Assembly: GCA_944321975.1 (NCBI GenBank)
Contig: CALUNJ010000006.1
Span: 1-49,048, forward strand
Reading direction: 5' to 3'
DNA from: an uncultured Paraprevotella sp.
GTDB taxonomy: Bacteria; Bacteroidota; Bacteroidia; Bacteroidales; Bacteroidaceae
Length of the DNA stretch: 49,048 nucleotides
Below the pieces are notes generated by a model that saw only the letters and a program-made list of their open reading frames with translations, was not told the origin of the DNA and ran no database searches. Positions 17,096 through 25,748 of this stretch are shown here, in pieces. Position numbers and translations under genes: made by a program. Each line of letters begins with the position of its first letter. Position 1 is the first letter of the stretch.

Positions 17096-20000
17096 ATGCA
17101 GGATTTCGTACATCTTCACGTGCATACCCAGTATTCCATCTTGGACGGTCAGGCCAGCATTCCGAAACTGGTGGATAAGGCCATGAAGGACGGCATGAGG
17201 GGAATGGCGGTGACCGATCATGGCAACATGATGGGAATCAAAGAGTTCTTCAATTACGTCACGAAAAAGAACAGCGGGACGAATGGAGACATCAAGACGT
17301 GGAAAAAACGCATTGCTTTGCTTGAAAAGGGCGAGGACGCAGCCCGGAAGGAGTGGCTGGATGGCCAGGACCAGAAGCGGAAAGAGGCCGAAGAACGGAG
17401 GCGGAAGGCGGAGGCGAACGGGGAAGGCGTGCCTCCGGAAGACGTTTTCGTGCCTGAGGAACAGCCGGATTTCCCTTCGCCCGAGGCGCAACTTGCCACG
17501 GCACGCACGGAATTGGAAGCCGCGCGGAAGCGGTTGTTCAAGCCCATATTCGGCTGTGAGATGTACGTGGCTCCCCGCCGCCTGTACCAGATGGATAAGG
17601 ACAAGGACGGGCGGCGTTACCATCTGATCGTGCTGGCCAAGAACGAGAAAGGCTATCATAACCTGGTCAAGCTGGTGTCGAAGGCGTGGACTGAAGGCTT
17701 CTACACCCGTCCCCGCACGGACCGCGAGGAATTGGAGGCGCACAGCGAAGGGCTGATTGTTTGTTCCGCCTGCATTGCCGGAGAGGTGCCGCGCAAGATA
17801 TTGGACGGCGACCTGGAAGGAGCGGAGGAAGCTGTCCGATGGTATAAACGGGTCTTTGGGGATAATTACTATTTGGAATTGCAACGTCACGAGGTGAAAG
17901 ACCCCAACCAGCGCGCCAACCGGGAGACGTATCCCTTGCAGCAGCGCGCCAATGCGGAACTGATGAAGTTGGCAAGGAAGTATGGCGTGAAGCTGGTCTG
18001 TACCAATGACTGCCACTTCGTGAACGAGGAAGACGCGGAGGCGCACGACCGGCTGATTTGCCTGAGCACGAACCGTGATTTGGACGACCCCAAGCGCATG
18101 CTCTATTCCAAGCAGGAATGGTTCAAGACTCGGGCGGAAATGAATGAAATCTTCGCCGACGTGCCGGAGGCGATGGCCAACACGTGTGACATCTGTGACC
18201 AAGTGGAATTCTACAGCATCGACCATGCGCCCATCATGCCTAACTTTTCCATTCCCGAGGAGTTTGGCACGGAGGAGGAATACCGCAAGAAATATACCGA
18301 CCAGGACTTGTTCGAAGAGTTCACGCGGGATGAGAACGGAAATGTGGTGCTGAGCGAAGAAGAGGCCCAGGAAAAGGTGAGAAAGCTGGGAGGGTGCGAC
18401 AAGCTCTACCGGTTGAAGCTGGAGGCCGACTACCTGGCCAAGCTGGCTTATGCGGGAGCGGTCAAGCTCTATGGCGACCCCCTGCCTGACCATGTGCGCG
18501 AACGCATCAACTTTGAGCTGCACGTGATGAAAACGATGGGTTTTCCCGGCTACTTCCTCATCGTGCAGGACTATATCAATGCGGCCCGCCACGAGTTGAA
18601 CGTGTCTGTGGGCCCCGGGCGCGGGTCGGCTGCAGGCTCCGCCGTGGCCTATTGCCTGGGGATCACGAAAATCGACCCTATTGCTTATGACCTGCTGTTT
18701 GAGCGATTCCTGAACCCCGACCGCATCTCGTTGCCCGATATCGACGTGGACTTTGACGACGACGGGCGCGGCAAGGTGCTGAGCTGGGTGACGCAGAAAT
18801 ATGGGGAAGAAAAGGTGGCGCACATCATCACCTATGGCACAATGGCGACGAAATTGGCCATCAAGGACGTGGCGCGTGTGGAGAAACTCCCGCTGGACAT
18901 TTCCAATGGCTTGTGCAAACTCATTCCGGACAAGCTCCCGGAAGACGAGAACGGCAAGCCGCGCAAGATGAATCTGCCGAATGCCATCGCCTGCATCCCT
19001 GAACTGCAACAGGCCGAGGCTTCGCCCAATCCCCTGCTGCGCGACACCATCCGTTATGCACGCATGCTGGAAGGCAATGTGCGCAACACGGGCGTGCATG
19101 CCTGCGGGGTGATTATCTGCCGCGACGACGTGTCCGACTGGGTTCCGGTCAGCACGGCGGAAGACAAGGAAACGGGCGAGAAGCTCCGCTGCACGCAGTA
19201 TGAAGGTTCGGTCATCGAGGACACGGGCCTGATCAAGATGGACTTCCTGGGCCTGAAAACCTTGTCCATCATCAAGGAATGCCAGGCTAACATCAAAGAC
19301 AGCTTGGGCATGGACATCGACGTGGACACGCTGGACATCACCGATCCGGCGACTTACCGCCTGTATTGCGACGGGCGCACCATCGGCACTTTCCAGTTTG
19401 AGTCGCCCGGCATGCAGAAATATCTGCGCGAGCTGCAACCTTCCACCTTCGAGGACCTGATTGCCATGAATGCGCTCTACCGCCCGGGGCCGATGGATTA
19501 CATTCCCGACTTCATCGACCGCAAGCAAGGGCGTAAGCCTGTGGAGTACGATATTCCCTGCATGGAGAAATACCTGAAGGACACTTATGGCATCACGGTC
19601 TACCAGGAGCAGGTCATGCTGCTTTCCCGCCAGTTGGCCAATTTCACCCGCGGCGAGAGCGACACGCTCCGCAAGGCGATGGGGAAGAAGCTGATTGAGA
19701 AACTGAACCACATGTATCCCAAATTCATCGAGGGAGGGAAGAAGAACGGCCATGACCCGAAGATCCTGGAGAAAATCTGGGCCGACTGGAAGAAGTTTGC
19801 CTCGTATGCCTTCAACAAGAGCCATGCCACGTGCTATTCCTGGGTGGCCTATCAGACGGCCTACCTGAAGGCCAACTTCCCGGCGCAATATATGGCGGCC
19901 GTCATGAGCCGAAGCCTGGCGAACATCAGCGACATCACGAAGTTGATGAGCGAATGCAAGAGCATTGGCATCAACACTTTGGGACCCGATGTGAATGTCA

Positions 20001-21046
20001 GCCGCCGCACGTTCAGCGTGGATGAGGACGGCAACATCCGTTTCGGGCTTGGAGCGGTCAAGGGGCTGGGCGACTCGGCGGTGGACGCCATCGTGAAGGA
20101 GCGCGAGGAAAACGGCCCTTATAAGGATATCTTCGACTTCATCCAGCGGGTGCCGAACAGCTCGGTGAAGCGGAACAACGTGGAAAGCCTCGTGCTTTCG
20201 GGCGCGTTCGACTGCTTCAAGGGCATCACGCGGGAGCAGTTCTTCGCGCAGAACAGCAAGGGGGAAACGTTCATCGAGTCCCTGGTGCGCTACGGGGTGC
20301 GTTACCAGACCGACAAAGGCACGGCCCTGAATTCCCTTTTCGGCGACATGGAGATGGTGGAGATCGCCACGCCGGAAATCCCCCAGGCCGAACCTTGGAG
20401 CGCGCTCGAGCGCCTCAACAAGGAGCGCGAGCTGGTGGGCATTTATCTTTCGGCCCATCCGTTGGATGAGTTTGCCGTGATATTGCAAAACGTTTGCAAC
20501 GCCCACATGGCCGATTTGAAGGAGCTTGCGCCGTTTGCCAATATGGACCTCACGTTGGGCGGCATGGTGACGGGGGTGCGCAAGGGGGTGTCAAAGACCG
20601 GAAAGCCTTATGGCATCGTCACGCTGGAAGACTACAGCGGGTCCTATGAGCTGGCTCTTTTCGGACAGGACTGGCCCACGTGGGGGTCTTACATGGACGT
20701 GGGGAACACCTTGTATATTACGGCCAAATGCCAGCCCAAACAGTGGGATCCTTCCAAACTTGAACTGCGCATCGGGCGCATTGACTTCCTGGCCGATGTG
20801 AAGGACACGCTCGTGGAGCGGATCACCATCACGGTGGCCTTGGACGCGCTCGACGAAGACACGGTGCTCTCTTTGGCGGACATCGTGAAGGATTCGCCGG
20901 GCAAGACTGACCTTTATTTTCACATCCTCGATCCTTTGGGACAGATGAATCTGACCATGCAATCCAAGCAGGCGAAGGTTTCCGTTAAAAAGGATTTAAT
21001 TTCCTATATTCAGAGCAAACCCGCCTTGTCGTATAAAATAAATTAG
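17096..21046 (+). CDS. dnaE: DNA polymerase III subunit alpha
   Basis: 1316 aa replicative polymerase (C-family). The PHP domain begins at once (FVHLHVHTQYSILDGQAS). The catalytic palm holds VGPGRGSAAGS (about 507) and PDIDVDFDDDGRG (about 548), the Asp pair that binds Mg; the fingers and beta-binding region follow (FQFESPGMQKYL about 765, NALYRPGPMDYIPDF about 795), then an OB domain near 1150 (LTLGGMVTGVRKGVS). It is longer than E. coli DnaE (1160 aa), partly because of a charged insert of about 90 residues in the PHP domain (about 58-150), rich in Lys, Glu and Arg and probably coiled coil. Alone on its strand after divergent psd; trxA follows from its own promoter. The 1144-codon antisense frame is a shadow. 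Confidence 0.97.
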   Translation: MQDFVHLHVHTQYSILDGQASIPKLVDKAMKDGMRGMAVTDHGNMMGIKEFFNYVTKKNSGTNGDIKTWKKRIALLEKGEDAARKEWLDGQDQKRKEAEERRRKAEANGEGVPPEDVFVPEEQPDFPSPEAQLATARTELEAARKRLFKPIFGCEMYVAPRRLYQMDKDKDGRRYHLIVLAKNEKGYHNLVKLVSKAWTEGFYTRPRTDREELEAHSEGLIVCSACIAGEVPRKILDGDLEGAEEAVRWYKRVFGDNYYLELQRHEVKDPNQRANRETYPLQQRANAELMKLARKYGVKLVCTNDCHFVNEEDAEAHDRLICLSTNRDLDDPKRMLYSKQEWFKTRAEMNEIFADVPEAMANTCDICDQVEFYSIDHAPIMPNFSIPEEFGTEEEYRKKYTDQDLFEEFTRDENGNVVLSEEEAQEKVRKLGGCDKLYRLKLEADYLAKLAYAGAVKLYGDPLPDHVRERINFELHVMKTMGFPGYFLIVQDYINAARHELNVSVGPGRGSAAGSAVAYCLGITKIDPIAYDLLFERFLNPDRISLPDIDVDFDDDGRGKVLSWVTQKYGEEKVAHIITYGTMATKLAIKDVARVEKLPLDISNGLCKLIPDKLPEDENGKPRKMNLPNAIACIPELQQAEASPNPLLRDTIRYARMLEGNVRNTGVHACGVIICRDDVSDWVPVSTAEDKETGEKLRCTQYEGSVIEDTGLIKMDFLGLKTLSIIKECQANIKDSLGMDIDVDTLDITDPATYRLYCDGRTIGTFQFESPGMQKYLRELQPSTFEDLIAMNALYRPGPMDYIPDFIDRKQGRKPVEYDIPCMEKYLKDTYGITVYQEQVMLLSRQLANFTRGESDTLRKAMGKKLIEKLNHMYPKFIEGGKKNGHDPKILEKIWADWKKFASYAFNKSHATCYSWVAYQTAYLKANFPAQYMAAVMSRSLANISDITKLMSECKSIGINTLGPDVNVSRRTFSVDEDGNIRFGLGAVKGLGDSAVDAIVKEREENGPYKDIFDFIQRVPNSSVKRNNVESLVLSGAFDCFKGITREQFFAQNSKGETFIESLVRYGVRYQTDKGTALNSLFGDMEMVEIATPEIPQAEPWSALERLNKERELVGIYLSAHPLDEFAVILQNVCNAHMADLKELAPFANMDLTLGGMVTGVRKGVSKTGKPYGIVTLEDYSGSYELALFGQDWPTWGSYMDVGNTLYITAKCQPKQWDPSKLELRIGRIDFLADVKDTLVERITITVALDALDEDTVLSLADIVKDSPGKTDLYFHILDPLGQMNLTMQSKQAKVSVKKDLISYIQSKPALSYKIN

Positions 21047-21054
21047 TAAATTTG
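21047..21054 (+). promoter_or_regulatory. -7 element for trxA
   Basis: TAAATTTG fits TAnnTTTG and begins at the dnaE stop codon. CTTGTC at 21025-21030 lies about 16 bp upstream as a possible -33 element. A transcript would begin about 25 nt before trxA. Confidence 0.6.
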
Positions 21055-21087
21055 TCCGCAGTAACAAACTCTTAAAAAGGAAATAAA

Positions 21088-21402
21088 ATGGCATTAGCGA
21101 TTACAGATTCTAATTTTGAGGAATTGGTGGCTTCAGGCAAGCCCGTGGTGGTGGATTTCTGGGCTACGTGGTGTGGCCCGTGCAAGAAAATCGGGCCGGA
21201 TATCGAGGCGTTGGCTGAAGAATACAAGGACAAGGCCGTCATCGGAAAATGCGACGTGGAGGAGAACGACGGGCTGGCGATGCGTTTCGGCATACGCAAT
21301 GTGCCTACCGTGTTGTTCCTCAAAGGCGGGCAGGTGGTCGACAAGCAAGTCGGCGCGGCTCCCAAGAGCGTGTTCGAAGACAAGTTGAAAGCCATTCTCT
21401 AA
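21088..21402 (+). CDS. trxA: thioredoxin
   Basis: 104 aa cytoplasmic thioredoxin, a general disulfide reductase reduced by thioredoxin reductase. The active site WCGPC (C29, C32) follows VVDFWAT, and the cis-proline loop is seen in GIRNVPTVLFLKGGQVV (about 70-86). No signal peptide, so it is the intracellular form. Its own promoter sits at the dnaE stop, and the small acidic gene follows after 14 nt, probably on the same transcript. Confidence 0.96.
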   Translation: MALAITDSNFEELVASGKPVVVDFWATWCGPCKKIGPDIEALAEEYKDKAVIGKCDVEENDGLAMRFGIRNVPTVLFLKGGQVVDKQVGAAPKSVFEDKLKAIL

Positions 21403-21416
21403 AAAGAAACGAAGCC

Positions 21417-21758
21417 ATGGACAGTTTTGAACAGGAACTCCTGCAGGACGCGGAAGACGATGCCCGCACGGTGGCGTTTATCAAGAATTACCTGCCCCAG
21501 GAAGTGAAAGACAAGTTCACGGATGAGGAACTTTATTACTTTTTGGACGTGATTGTGGAGTATTATGCCCAAAGCGGGGTCTTGGACGAAACGCCAGACC
21601 ATGACGGATTCATTGAGATCGACCAGGAAAAAGTGGTGGACTATGTCATCCGCCAAGCCCGGAAAGACAAGATGGGCGAGTACCTGCCCGATGATGTCTT
21701 GTGGGTGGTGCAGGGTGAAATGGAATATGCCGAGTCGTTGGACGAGGATGAAGCGTAA
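21417..21758 (+). CDS. small acidic conserved-type protein of unknown function
   Basis: 113 aa, strongly acidic (SFEQELLQDAEDDARTV at the start, AESLDEDEA at the end), with predicted helices and no signal peptide or membrane segment. A middle part (KFTDEELYYFLDVIVEYYAQSGVLDE) has many aromatic and acidic residues. I do not recognise a named family. The start at 21417 is chosen because it follows trxA by 14 nt; the longer frame (from 21249) runs back through trxA and is a shadow there. An intrinsic terminator follows directly. Co-transcription with trxA is the only hint of role. Confidence 0.85.
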   Translation: MDSFEQELLQDAEDDARTVAFIKNYLPQEVKDKFTDEELYYFLDVIVEYYAQSGVLDETPDHDGFIEIDQEKVVDYVIRQARKDKMGEYLPDDVLWVVQGEMEYAESLDEDEA

Positions 21759-21792
21759 ACAGCTTCTCCTTTCCGAGGACGGACAAAAAAGG

Positions 21793-21830
21793 AATCCCGG
21801 AGAGCCGGAAGGCTTTGGCGGGATTTTTTG
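21793..21830 (+). terminator. intrinsic terminator after trxA unit
   Basis: AATCCCG (21793-21799) pairs with CGGGATT (21819-21825), with an inner AGCC/GGCT pair, followed by TTTTTTG. A standard stem and U-tract 35 bp after the stop. Confidence 0.85.
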
Positions 21831-21939
21831 TTTAACCTCACGCATGGCTCCAAGAAGTAAGCGTGGGATGTACATTGCTCACGCCGTACCTGCCATATGC
21901 CTGCACACTTTACATTTTGAGAGGCCCGGATGGCGGGAG

Positions 21940-22085
21940 AAAGGCGCGGGGAGGCGGGGGATTTCCGGTTCGCTTGAGTCATATTTTTCTTTCGCTTGAG
22001 AAAAAATAATTTCTCGCTTGAGAAAAAAATGTGAATCGCTTGAGAGAAATCCCTGTATTTCAGGGACTGTTTATTCCTTCTGGAA
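21940..22085 (-). repeat. 22-bp phased intergenic repeat, copy 3 (reverse orientation, direct-repeat form)
   Basis: Between the trxA unit terminator and convergent dusB. Four identical CGCTTGAG sites begin at 21971, 21993, 22015 and 22037, each exactly 22 bp apart, and a fifth, diverged site (TTCAGGGA) at 22059 keeps the phase. The spacers differ: TCATATTTTTCTTT, AAAAAATAATTTCT and AAAAAAATGTGAAT. Since all four sites point the same way and only one spacer is the standard one, no long hairpin forms. The arms are poorly conserved relative to copies 1, 2, 4 and 5. The remaining part of 21831-22258 shows no gene; GGCGGAATCCGCC (22221-22233) and GCGGGGA/TCCCCGC (22236-22253) are short hairpins downstream of dusB. 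Confidence 0.85.
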
Positions 22086-22220
22086 ATCAGGTGCTTGTGG
22101 TTCCGTGGATTGCAGGTTGGATACTGTTTGCCCGGCGAGGGCGGTTAAGCCGCATGAGGCTTTGAAATATCTTTATGGATTTGAGCGTAGCCTGCCGTCT
22201 TTCCTCGGGTGTGCGACACG

Positions 22221-22253
22221 GGCGGAATCCGCCGTGCGGGGAGGGATCCCCGC
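22221..22253 (-). terminator. two GC hairpins downstream of dusB, possible terminator
   Basis: GCGGGGA-ggga-TCCCCGC (22236-22253) and the palindrome GGCGGAATCCGCC (22221-22233) lie just past the dusB stop on the minus strand. There is no clear U-tract, so termination is only a suggestion. Confidence 0.35.
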
Positions 22254-22258
22254 GGTTC

Positions 22259-23290
22259 TCATGCGGAAGCCTCTTTGTTTTTCCTCACGGCTTCCCGTGC
22301 CTGCTCGATGATGGAGAACAGTTCGTCCACGGTGGTGGCCCGCAGCATGGCGATGCGGGTCTCGCGGAAATTGGGAATGCCCTTGAACACCGGCGAGGCG
22401 GCCAAATGGCGGCGGCTGTGGAGGATGCCCCGGTACTCGTCGATGCGGCGCACGCTGGTGAGCACTTGTTCCTTGAGTACGTCGATTTTCCAGTCGTCGC
22501 TCATGGGCGGATAATCGCTCCGCACGGCTTGTTCCGCCGCGACCTGCCCGGGACACAGTCCGTCCATGATTTCCTTGAAAATCCACGGGCGGCCGAAGGT
22601 GGCGCGCCCCACCATGACGGCGTCCACTCCGTAGCGTTCGAAACACTCCCGCGCCCGTTGGGGCGACGTGATGTCGCCGTTGCCGATGACGGGAATCTTC
22701 ATCCGCGGGTTGCGCTTCACCTCGCCGATAAGCGTCCAGTCGGCTTCCCCCGTGTACATCTGCGCGCGGGTGCGGCCATGGATCGTGAGGGCTTGGATGC
22801 CGCAGTCCTGCAGTTGTTCGGCCAAGTCGACAATCACCTTGCTGCCCTCGTCCCATCCCAGGCGGGTCTTCACCGTGACCGGCACGGGCACGGCCTCGAC
22901 CACGGCGCGCGTGATGGCCAGCATCCTGGGAATGTCCTGCAGCAGTCCCGCCCCGGCTCCTTTGCCGGCCACCCGCTTCACCGGGCAGCCGAAGTTCAGG
23001 TCGAGCACGTCGGGATGCGCGCGTTCCACCACGATGCGGGCGGCGTCGGCCACCGGGCCGGGTTCCTTGCCGTAAATCTGAATGGCCACCGGGCGTTCGT
23101 CGTCGCACACGGCCAGTTTCTCGAGGCTGCGGTTGACCATGCGCACCAAGGCGTCGGCCGCCACGAATTCGGAATACACCATGGCGGCCCCCAGGCGTTT
23201 GCACAGCAGGCGGAAGCCGATGTCCGTCACGTCCTCCATAGGGGCGAGGAACACCGGATAAGGCCCAAATTCCAAGTTTCCAATTTTCAT
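22259..23290 (-). CDS. dusB: tRNA-dihydrouridine synthase, DusB type
   Basis: 343 aa FMN-dependent reductase making dihydrouridine in tRNA. The TIM barrel starts with VFLAPMEDVTD (residues 12-22), then DLNFGCPVKRV with the catalytic Cys (about 97), VKTRLGWDEG, and TIHGRTRAQMYTGEADW (about 165-181). IPVIGNGDITSP and VMVGRATFGRPWIF are the usual FMN phosphate segments. Length is normal for DusB. Its -7 promoter box ends only six bases before the ATG, so the mRNA may have almost no leader. Start is unambiguous because MKIGNLEFG is the family N-terminus. Divergent from the U32 gene and convergent with the trxA unit. Confidence 0.94.
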   Translation of the reverse strand: MKIGNLEFGPYPVFLAPMEDVTDIGFRLLCKRLGAAMVYSEFVAADALVRMVNRSLEKLAVCDDERPVAIQIYGKEPGPVADAARIVVERAHPDVLDLNFGCPVKRVAGKGAGAGLLQDIPRMLAITRAVVEAVPVPVTVKTRLGWDEGSKVIVDLAEQLQDCGIQALTIHGRTRAQMYTGEADWTLIGEVKRNPRMKIPVIGNGDITSPQRARECFERYGVDAVMVGRATFGRPWIFKEIMDGLCPGQVAAEQAVRSDYPPMSDDWKIDVLKEQVLTSVRRIDEYRGILHSRRHLAASPVFKGIPNFRETRIAMLRATTVDELFSIIEQAREAVRKNKEASA

Positions 23291-23295
23291 GGATG

Positions 23296-23303
23296 CAAAG
23301 ATA
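23296..23303 (-). promoter_or_regulatory. -7 element for dusB, unusually close to the start codon
   Basis: Minus-strand TATCTTTG is followed by GCATCC and then the dusB ATG. With transcription starting about 5-8 nt past the box, the mRNA would begin at or next to the ATG. Confidence 0.65.
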
Positions 23304-23379
23304 CGTCAAGCCGGGCAAAAGAGAAAAGGAAAACGGCAAAAAAGACATCCGCTTCCGCGGCATGTCGGGGAAAAGGACG

Positions 23380-23387
23380 TATCTTTG
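23380..23387 (+). promoter_or_regulatory. -7 element for the U32 family gene
   Basis: TATCTTTG fits TAnnTTTG. It lies 18 bp before the ATG at 23406, and inside the longer frame that opens at 23289, so it decides the start. Confidence 0.65.
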
Positions 23388-23405
23388 CAGTCAAAATCCA
23401 TTGGC

Positions 23406-24656
23406 ATGACAAGAAACGATTTTGAAATCATGGCGCCGGCCGGCTCGCCCGAATCGTTGGCGGCCGCGCTGAAGGCCGGGGCGGACTCGGTGTACTTCGG
23501 CATCGAGAACCTGAACATGCGGGCACATTCGGCCAGCACGTTCACCCTCGACGACCTGAAGGAGATAGCCCGCACGTGTGACGCACAAGGGGTGAAAAGC
23601 TATCTGACCGTGAACACGATCATCTACGACCAGGATCTGGCGCTGATGCGCACCATCGTCGACGCGGCCAAGGCAGCGGGCATCTCGGCCGTGATCGCAT
23701 CGGACGTGGCGGTGCTGGCTTACTGCCGCGAGGTGGGGCAGGAAGTGCACTTGTCCACCCAGCTGAACATCAGCAATGTCGAGGCGTTGAAATTCTATGC
23801 GCAGTTTGCCGACGTGGTGGTGCTGGCCCGCGAGTTGAACCTGCAGCAGGTGGCCGGGATCCACCGCCAGATAGAGGCGCAGCGCATTTGCGGGCCCGGC
23901 GGCGGGCCGGTGCGCATCGAAATGTTCTGCCACGGCGCGCTTTGCATGGCCGTGAGCGGGAAATGCTACTTGAGCCTGGACAACACGGGGCGGTCAGCCA
24001 ACCGGGGAGAGTGCATGCAAGTGTGCCGCCGGGCCTACCTGGTGAAGGACCGCGACTCGGACCTGGAACTTGAAATCGACAACAAGTACATCATGAGCCC
24101 CAAAGACCTGAAGACCATCCGCTTCATGGATCGCATGATGGAAGCCGGCGTGCGGGTGTTCAAGATAGAAGGGCGCGCGCGCGGGCCTGAATATGTCCAC
24201 ACGGTGGTGAGCTGCTACCGTGAAGCCATCCAAAGCGTGTTGGACGGCACTTTCACCGAGGCGAAGAAGGAGGACTGGGACGAACGGCTGGCGCGGGTGT
24301 TCAACCGCGGTTTCTGGGACGGATATTATCTGGGACAAAAGCTGGGAGAATGGTCGAAGAACTACGGCTCGTCGGCCACGGAGAAGAAAGTGTATGTGGG
24401 CAAGGCCGTCAAATACTTCTCCAAGCTCGGAGTGGGGGAATTCCAGGTCGAAGCCGCCGAAATGAGCGTGGGCGACAAGCTGCTGGTCACCGGCCCCACC
24501 ACCGGGGCCTTATACCTGGAGCTGGAGGAAGTGCGCCATGACCTGCAGCCCGTGGAGACCGTGGGCAAAGGCATGCGGGTGTCGTTCAAGGTGCCCGATA
24601 AGATCCGGCCGAGCGACAAGCTCTATAAACTCGTGAAAAGCGGGCGGCAGGCTTGA
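23406..24656 (+). CDS. U32 family protein (RlhA/TrhP-like RNA hydroxylase or peptidase family)
   Basis: 416 aa. The N-terminus FEIMAPAGSPESLAAALKAGADSVYFGIENLNMRA is the U32 signature region with a TIM-barrel start. The Cys-containing core EMFCHGALCMAVSGKCYLS and GECMQVCRRAY (about 178-210) matches the group where such Cys residues bind an iron-sulfur cluster. Members of this family in E. coli (TrhP, RlhA) hydroxylate tRNA or rRNA bases; older annotation is peptidase U32. Which RNA is modified cannot be read from the sequence. The start at 23406 is chosen because the promoter box lies within the extra 39 codons of the longer frame. Neighbouring dusB is also an RNA-modification gene. Confidence 0.9.
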   Translation: MTRNDFEIMAPAGSPESLAAALKAGADSVYFGIENLNMRAHSASTFTLDDLKEIARTCDAQGVKSYLTVNTIIYDQDLALMRTIVDAAKAAGISAVIASDVAVLAYCREVGQEVHLSTQLNISNVEALKFYAQFADVVVLARELNLQQVAGIHRQIEAQRICGPGGGPVRIEMFCHGALCMAVSGKCYLSLDNTGRSANRGECMQVCRRAYLVKDRDSDLELEIDNKYIMSPKDLKTIRFMDRMMEAGVRVFKIEGRARGPEYVHTVVSCYREAIQSVLDGTFTEAKKEDWDERLARVFNRGFWDGYYLGQKLGEWSKNYGSSATEKKVYVGKAVKYFSKLGVGEFQVEAAEMSVGDKLLVTGPTTGALYLELEEVRHDLQPVETVGKGMRVSFKVPDKIRPSDKLYKLVKSGRQA

Positions 24657-24697
24657 AAAGATGCGTGCGTAGCGGCAAACCGCCCTGTTTGGCAAAT

Positions 24698-24735
24698 AAT
24701 CAGGCATTTTTTTTAGGAAGAATGCCTGATTTGTT
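24698..24735 (+). terminator. intrinsic terminator after the U32 gene
   Basis: AATCAGGCATT (24698-24708) and AATGCCTGATT (24721-24731) form an 11-bp perfect stem with a 12-nt loop, followed by TGTTTAACTTTTC. It ends the U32 transcript just before the cysE -7 box. Confidence 0.7.
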
Positions 24736-24745
24736 TAACTTTTCT

Positions 24746-24753
24746 TATCTTTG
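24746..24753 (+). promoter_or_regulatory. -7 element for cysE
   Basis: TATCTTTG fits TAnnTTTG, 30 bp before the cysE ATG. TTTG at 24730-24733 is only 12 bp upstream, too close for a normal -33, and lies in the preceding terminator stem. Confidence 0.6.
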
Positions 24754-24783
24754 CACAGAGAATGTCACACATTTCAAAAATTG

Positions 24784-25692
24784 ATGAGTCCACAGAACTT
24801 CACGCATCTTTTGGCACAAACGGTCACGGAATTGTCCGAAAGTTCTTCCTTGAAAGGCTTGTTCCATGAACATAAAGACGGCGACCCGCTCCCTTCGGGG
24901 AAGGTGTTGCGCGAGGTCATCGAGTTGTGCCGTGCCATCCTTTTCCCGGGATTTTACGGGAAGTCCACGGTCAATTCGCATACCTTGGCCTATCATATAG
25001 GGGTCAATGTCGAGCGTCTTCACGGCCTGCTGGCCGAACAAATCCATGCCGGACTTTGTTTTGCGGCAGACGATGGCGACGGCGCGCCCGGCCATGCGGG
25101 AAGCGGGGATAAGCGTGAGAAGGCCATCGAGCTTTCCGGCCGGTTCGTCGGCCGGCTTCCGGCGTTGCGGCGCGTGCTGGCCACCGATGTCGAGGCGGCC
25201 TACAACGGCGACCCCGCGGCCGAATCCTACGGCGAGATCATCAGCTGTTATCCCGTGATCAAGGCGTTGGCGAATTATCGCGTGGCCCATGAGCTGCTCC
25301 TGCTCGGCGTGCCCCTGATTCCGCGCATCATCACCGAAATGGCCCATTCGGAAACGGGGATCGACATCCATCCGGCGGCGCAGATCGGCCATCACTTCAC
25401 CATCGACCACGGTACGGGGGTGGTGATCGGGGCCACCTGCATCATCGGCAACCACGTGAAGCTCTACCAGGGCGTGACGCTCGGGGCCAAGAGCTTCCCG
25501 CTGGACGAGAACGGGCATCCCATGAAGGGCATTCCGCGCCATCCCATTTTGGAGGACGAGGTGATCGTGTATTCCAACGCCAGCATCCTGGGGCGCATCA
25601 CCGTGGGGCGCGGCGCCACGATCGGGGGCAACATCTGGGTGACGGAGGACGTGCCGGCCGGCGCGCGCCTCGTGCAGAAGAAATACAAATAG
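24784..25692 (+). CDS. cysE: serine O-acetyltransferase
   Basis: 302 aa. It transfers an acetyl group from acetyl-CoA to serine, giving O-acetylserine for cysteine synthesis. The N-terminal half is helical; the C-terminal half is the left-handed beta-helix with hexapeptide repeats (GIDIHPAAQIGHHFTIDHGTG, about 190-210, then VVIGATCIIGNHVKLYQGVTLGA). The catalytic His in DIHPAA and in FTIDHGTG are present. The protein is the long SAT type common in Bacteroidota. Start: the ATG at 24784 follows the promoter; the longer frame opening at 24751 overlaps the promoter. The RNA methyltransferase follows after 56 nt. Confidence 0.93.
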   Translation: MSPQNFTHLLAQTVTELSESSSLKGLFHEHKDGDPLPSGKVLREVIELCRAILFPGFYGKSTVNSHTLAYHIGVNVERLHGLLAEQIHAGLCFAADDGDGAPGHAGSGDKREKAIELSGRFVGRLPALRRVLATDVEAAYNGDPAAESYGEIISCYPVIKALANYRVAHELLLLGVPLIPRIITEMAHSETGIDIHPAAQIGHHFTIDHGTGVVIGATCIIGNHVKLYQGVTLGAKSFPLDENGHPMKGIPRHPILEDEVIVYSNASILGRITVGRGATIGGNIWVTEDVPAGARLVQKKYK

Positions 25693-25748
25693 GAAAAATA
25701 TCTCTATAAATAAACAAAACAAGCATCCATCGAACGAAATCACACACA

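Noticed and set aside
17072-20506. 1144-codon open frame antisense to dnaE
   Set aside because: It lies fully within dnaE and has His/Leu/Gln-rich composition typical of the reverse frame of GC-rich genes; no motif or start context.
23289-23405. N-terminal extension of the U32 gene
   Set aside because: It includes both divergent promoter boxes and has no resemblance to the family.
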